Assembly: GCA_934675225.1 (NCBI GenBank) | Contig: CAKUQA010000072.1 | Span: forward strand, 1 to 6,732 | DNA length: 6,732 bases | Reading direction: 5' to 3' | From: an uncultured Candidatus Melainabacteria bacterium | Lineage (GTDB): Bacteria; Cyanobacteriota; Vampirovibrionia; Gastranaerophilales; Gastranaerophilaceae | Shown here: positions 5,948-6,732 of the stretch, piece after piece | Numbering within the stretch: position 1 is the stretch's first letter | How the letters are laid out: every line of letters begins with the position of its first letter | Notes under the pieces: generated by a model | Seen by the model: only the letters and a program-made list of their open reading frames with translations | Databases searched by the model: none | Told to the model about the DNA's origin: nothing | Program-made: the position numbers and the translations under genes

Positions 5948-6732
5948 TTATTTTGCAAAAGCTTCTGCAATTGATTTTTTGTAATCCGGTCTTAAAATAC
6001 CTTTTTCTGTTATAATACCTGCAATCAATTCATGCGGAGTTACATCGAACCCCGGATTTATTACTTTTACATCCGGTGCACAAATTATTTTTCCATTGAT
6101 ATGTGTAACTTCTTCATGAGAACGTTCTTCTATAACAATTTCATCACCGGTTTTAATACTTGTGTCAATTGTTGATAACGGAGCCGCAATATAGAAAGGT
6201 ATGTTATGGTATTTTGCTGCAATTGCTACTGTGTAAGTTCCGATTTTATTTGCTGTATCACCATTTGCGGCAATTCTATCTGCACCTACAACTACCATAT
6301 CAATCATGCCTTTTTTCATAAAATAAGAACACATTCCGTCAGTAATTAAAGTTGTAGGAATTCCATCCATTGTAAGTTCAAATGTTGTAATTCTTGCACC
6401 CTGTTGACGTGGTCTTGTTTCATCTGCAAAAACCTGAATAGTCGGATCGTTTGCAAATGCAGAACGAACAACTCCTAGTGCTGTTCCATATCCTACAGTC
6501 GCCAAGCCGCCTGCATTACAGTGAGTTAAAATTGTAGCACCTTTTGGAACTACTTTTGCTCCGTAGTCTCCAATTTTTTTGTTAATTGCTATATCTTCAT
6601 TTTCAAGTCTAATGGCATTTTGTTTTAATTCTTCAACAATGCCGTTTATATCAGATTTTGAATTTTTAATAATTTCTTTTTGTTTTTCGCAAGCCCACAT
6701 TAAATTTACGGCAGTAGGGCGAGATGTTGCCA
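5948..6732 (-). CDS. mtnA: S-methyl-5-thioribose-1-phosphate isomerase, 5' end outside window
   Basis: This enzyme of methionine salvage converts 5-methylthioribose-1-phosphate to 5-methylthioribulose-1-phosphate in the cytoplasm. The window holds the C-terminal 260 codons; the family is about 345 residues, so roughly the first 85 are missing. The frame stays open to the right edge and reads T-S-R-P-T-A-V-N-L before the first Met at 6698-6700. That is a conserved substrate-site motif, so this Met is internal. T-H-C-N-A-G-G carries the catalytic Cys (codon 6518-6520), and V-V-G-A-D-R-I-A carries the catalytic Asp (codon 6278-6280), followed by NGDTANKIGTY. The end, GFDVTPHELIAGIITEKGIL, is typical. 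The paralogous eIF2B-alpha and ribose-1,5-bisphosphate isomerases are less likely, since both MtnA catalytic motifs are intact. No other salvage gene is in view. A strong terminator follows at 5852-5876. Confidence 0.93.
   Translation of the reverse strand, partial: ATSRPTAVNLMWACEKQKEIIKNSKSDINGIVEELKQNAIRLENEDIAINKKIGDYGAKVVPKGATILTHCNAGGLATVGYGTALGVVRSAFANDPTIQVFADETRPRQQGARITTFELTMDGIPTTLITDGMCSYFMKKGMIDMVVVGADRIAANGDTANKIGTYTVAIAAKYHNIPFYIAAPLSTIDTSIKTGDEIVIEERSHEEVTHINGKIICAPDVKVINPGFDVTPHELIAGIITEKGILRPDYKKSIAEAFAK

Noticed and set aside
6698..6700. ATG as the true start of mtnA
   Set aside because: The frame is open upstream to the window edge and encodes the conserved S-R-P-T-A-V-N-L motif, so this Met is internal.
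1..6732. CRISPR arrays, tRNA/rRNA genes, insertion sequences, phage or toxin-antitoxin modules
   Set aside because: No regularly spaced repeats, structural RNA signatures, transposase or integrase sequence, or terminal inverted repeats were seen. The XRE gene has no toxin-like partner beside it.

Overview
This is an AT-rich chromosomal window. It most resembles a gut Melainabacteria (Gastranaerophilales-like) genome, a non-photosynthetic sister group of Cyanobacteria. Two things point there. The prepilin at 5164-5826 has the GFTLAEVLITLGIIGVVAAL signature and a Cys-rich, D-x-N-G tail, which I associate with that group. The TyrA at 4079-4840 looks more like cyanobacterial arogenate dehydrogenase than other TyrA types. 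This placement comes from memory of these families, not from a search.

The left third (1-2414) is decaying. It opens with the 3' end of a CitB/DcuR-type response regulator cut by an in-frame TGA at 169-171; the family's conserved C-terminal end is still readable beyond the stop. Next, on the minus strand, are an intact RND-type membrane fusion protein (289-1395) and the wreck of the RND pump that preceded it (1385 to about 2273). The pump has lost its N-terminal half and an internal block of roughly 180 residues, with a frameshift at the internal joint. Its broken 5' end abuts the last 46 codons of a plus-strand EamA-family transporter (2274-2414). One deletion across a divergent promoter region would explain both 5' losses.

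The middle and right (2411-6732) hold apparently intact single genes. They are a minus-strand nitroreductase and a minus-strand alpha/beta hydrolase, each with its own TTGAAA/TATAAT promoter; tyrA on the plus strand; a small minus-strand XRE regulator; a plus-strand prepilin divergent from that regulator; and the 3' three quarters of mtnA on the minus strand, running off the right edge. A strong bidirectional hairpin terminator separates the prepilin from mtnA. A 17-bp palindrome covers the -35 box of the prepilin promoter and is a candidate operator for the neighbouring XRE protein.

I see no mobile element, CRISPR array, tRNA or rRNA, and no convincing new multi-gene system. The most notable signals are the layered gene decay around the RND locus, the XRE/palindrome/prepilin arrangement, and the cyanobacterial-like cofactor region of TyrA.
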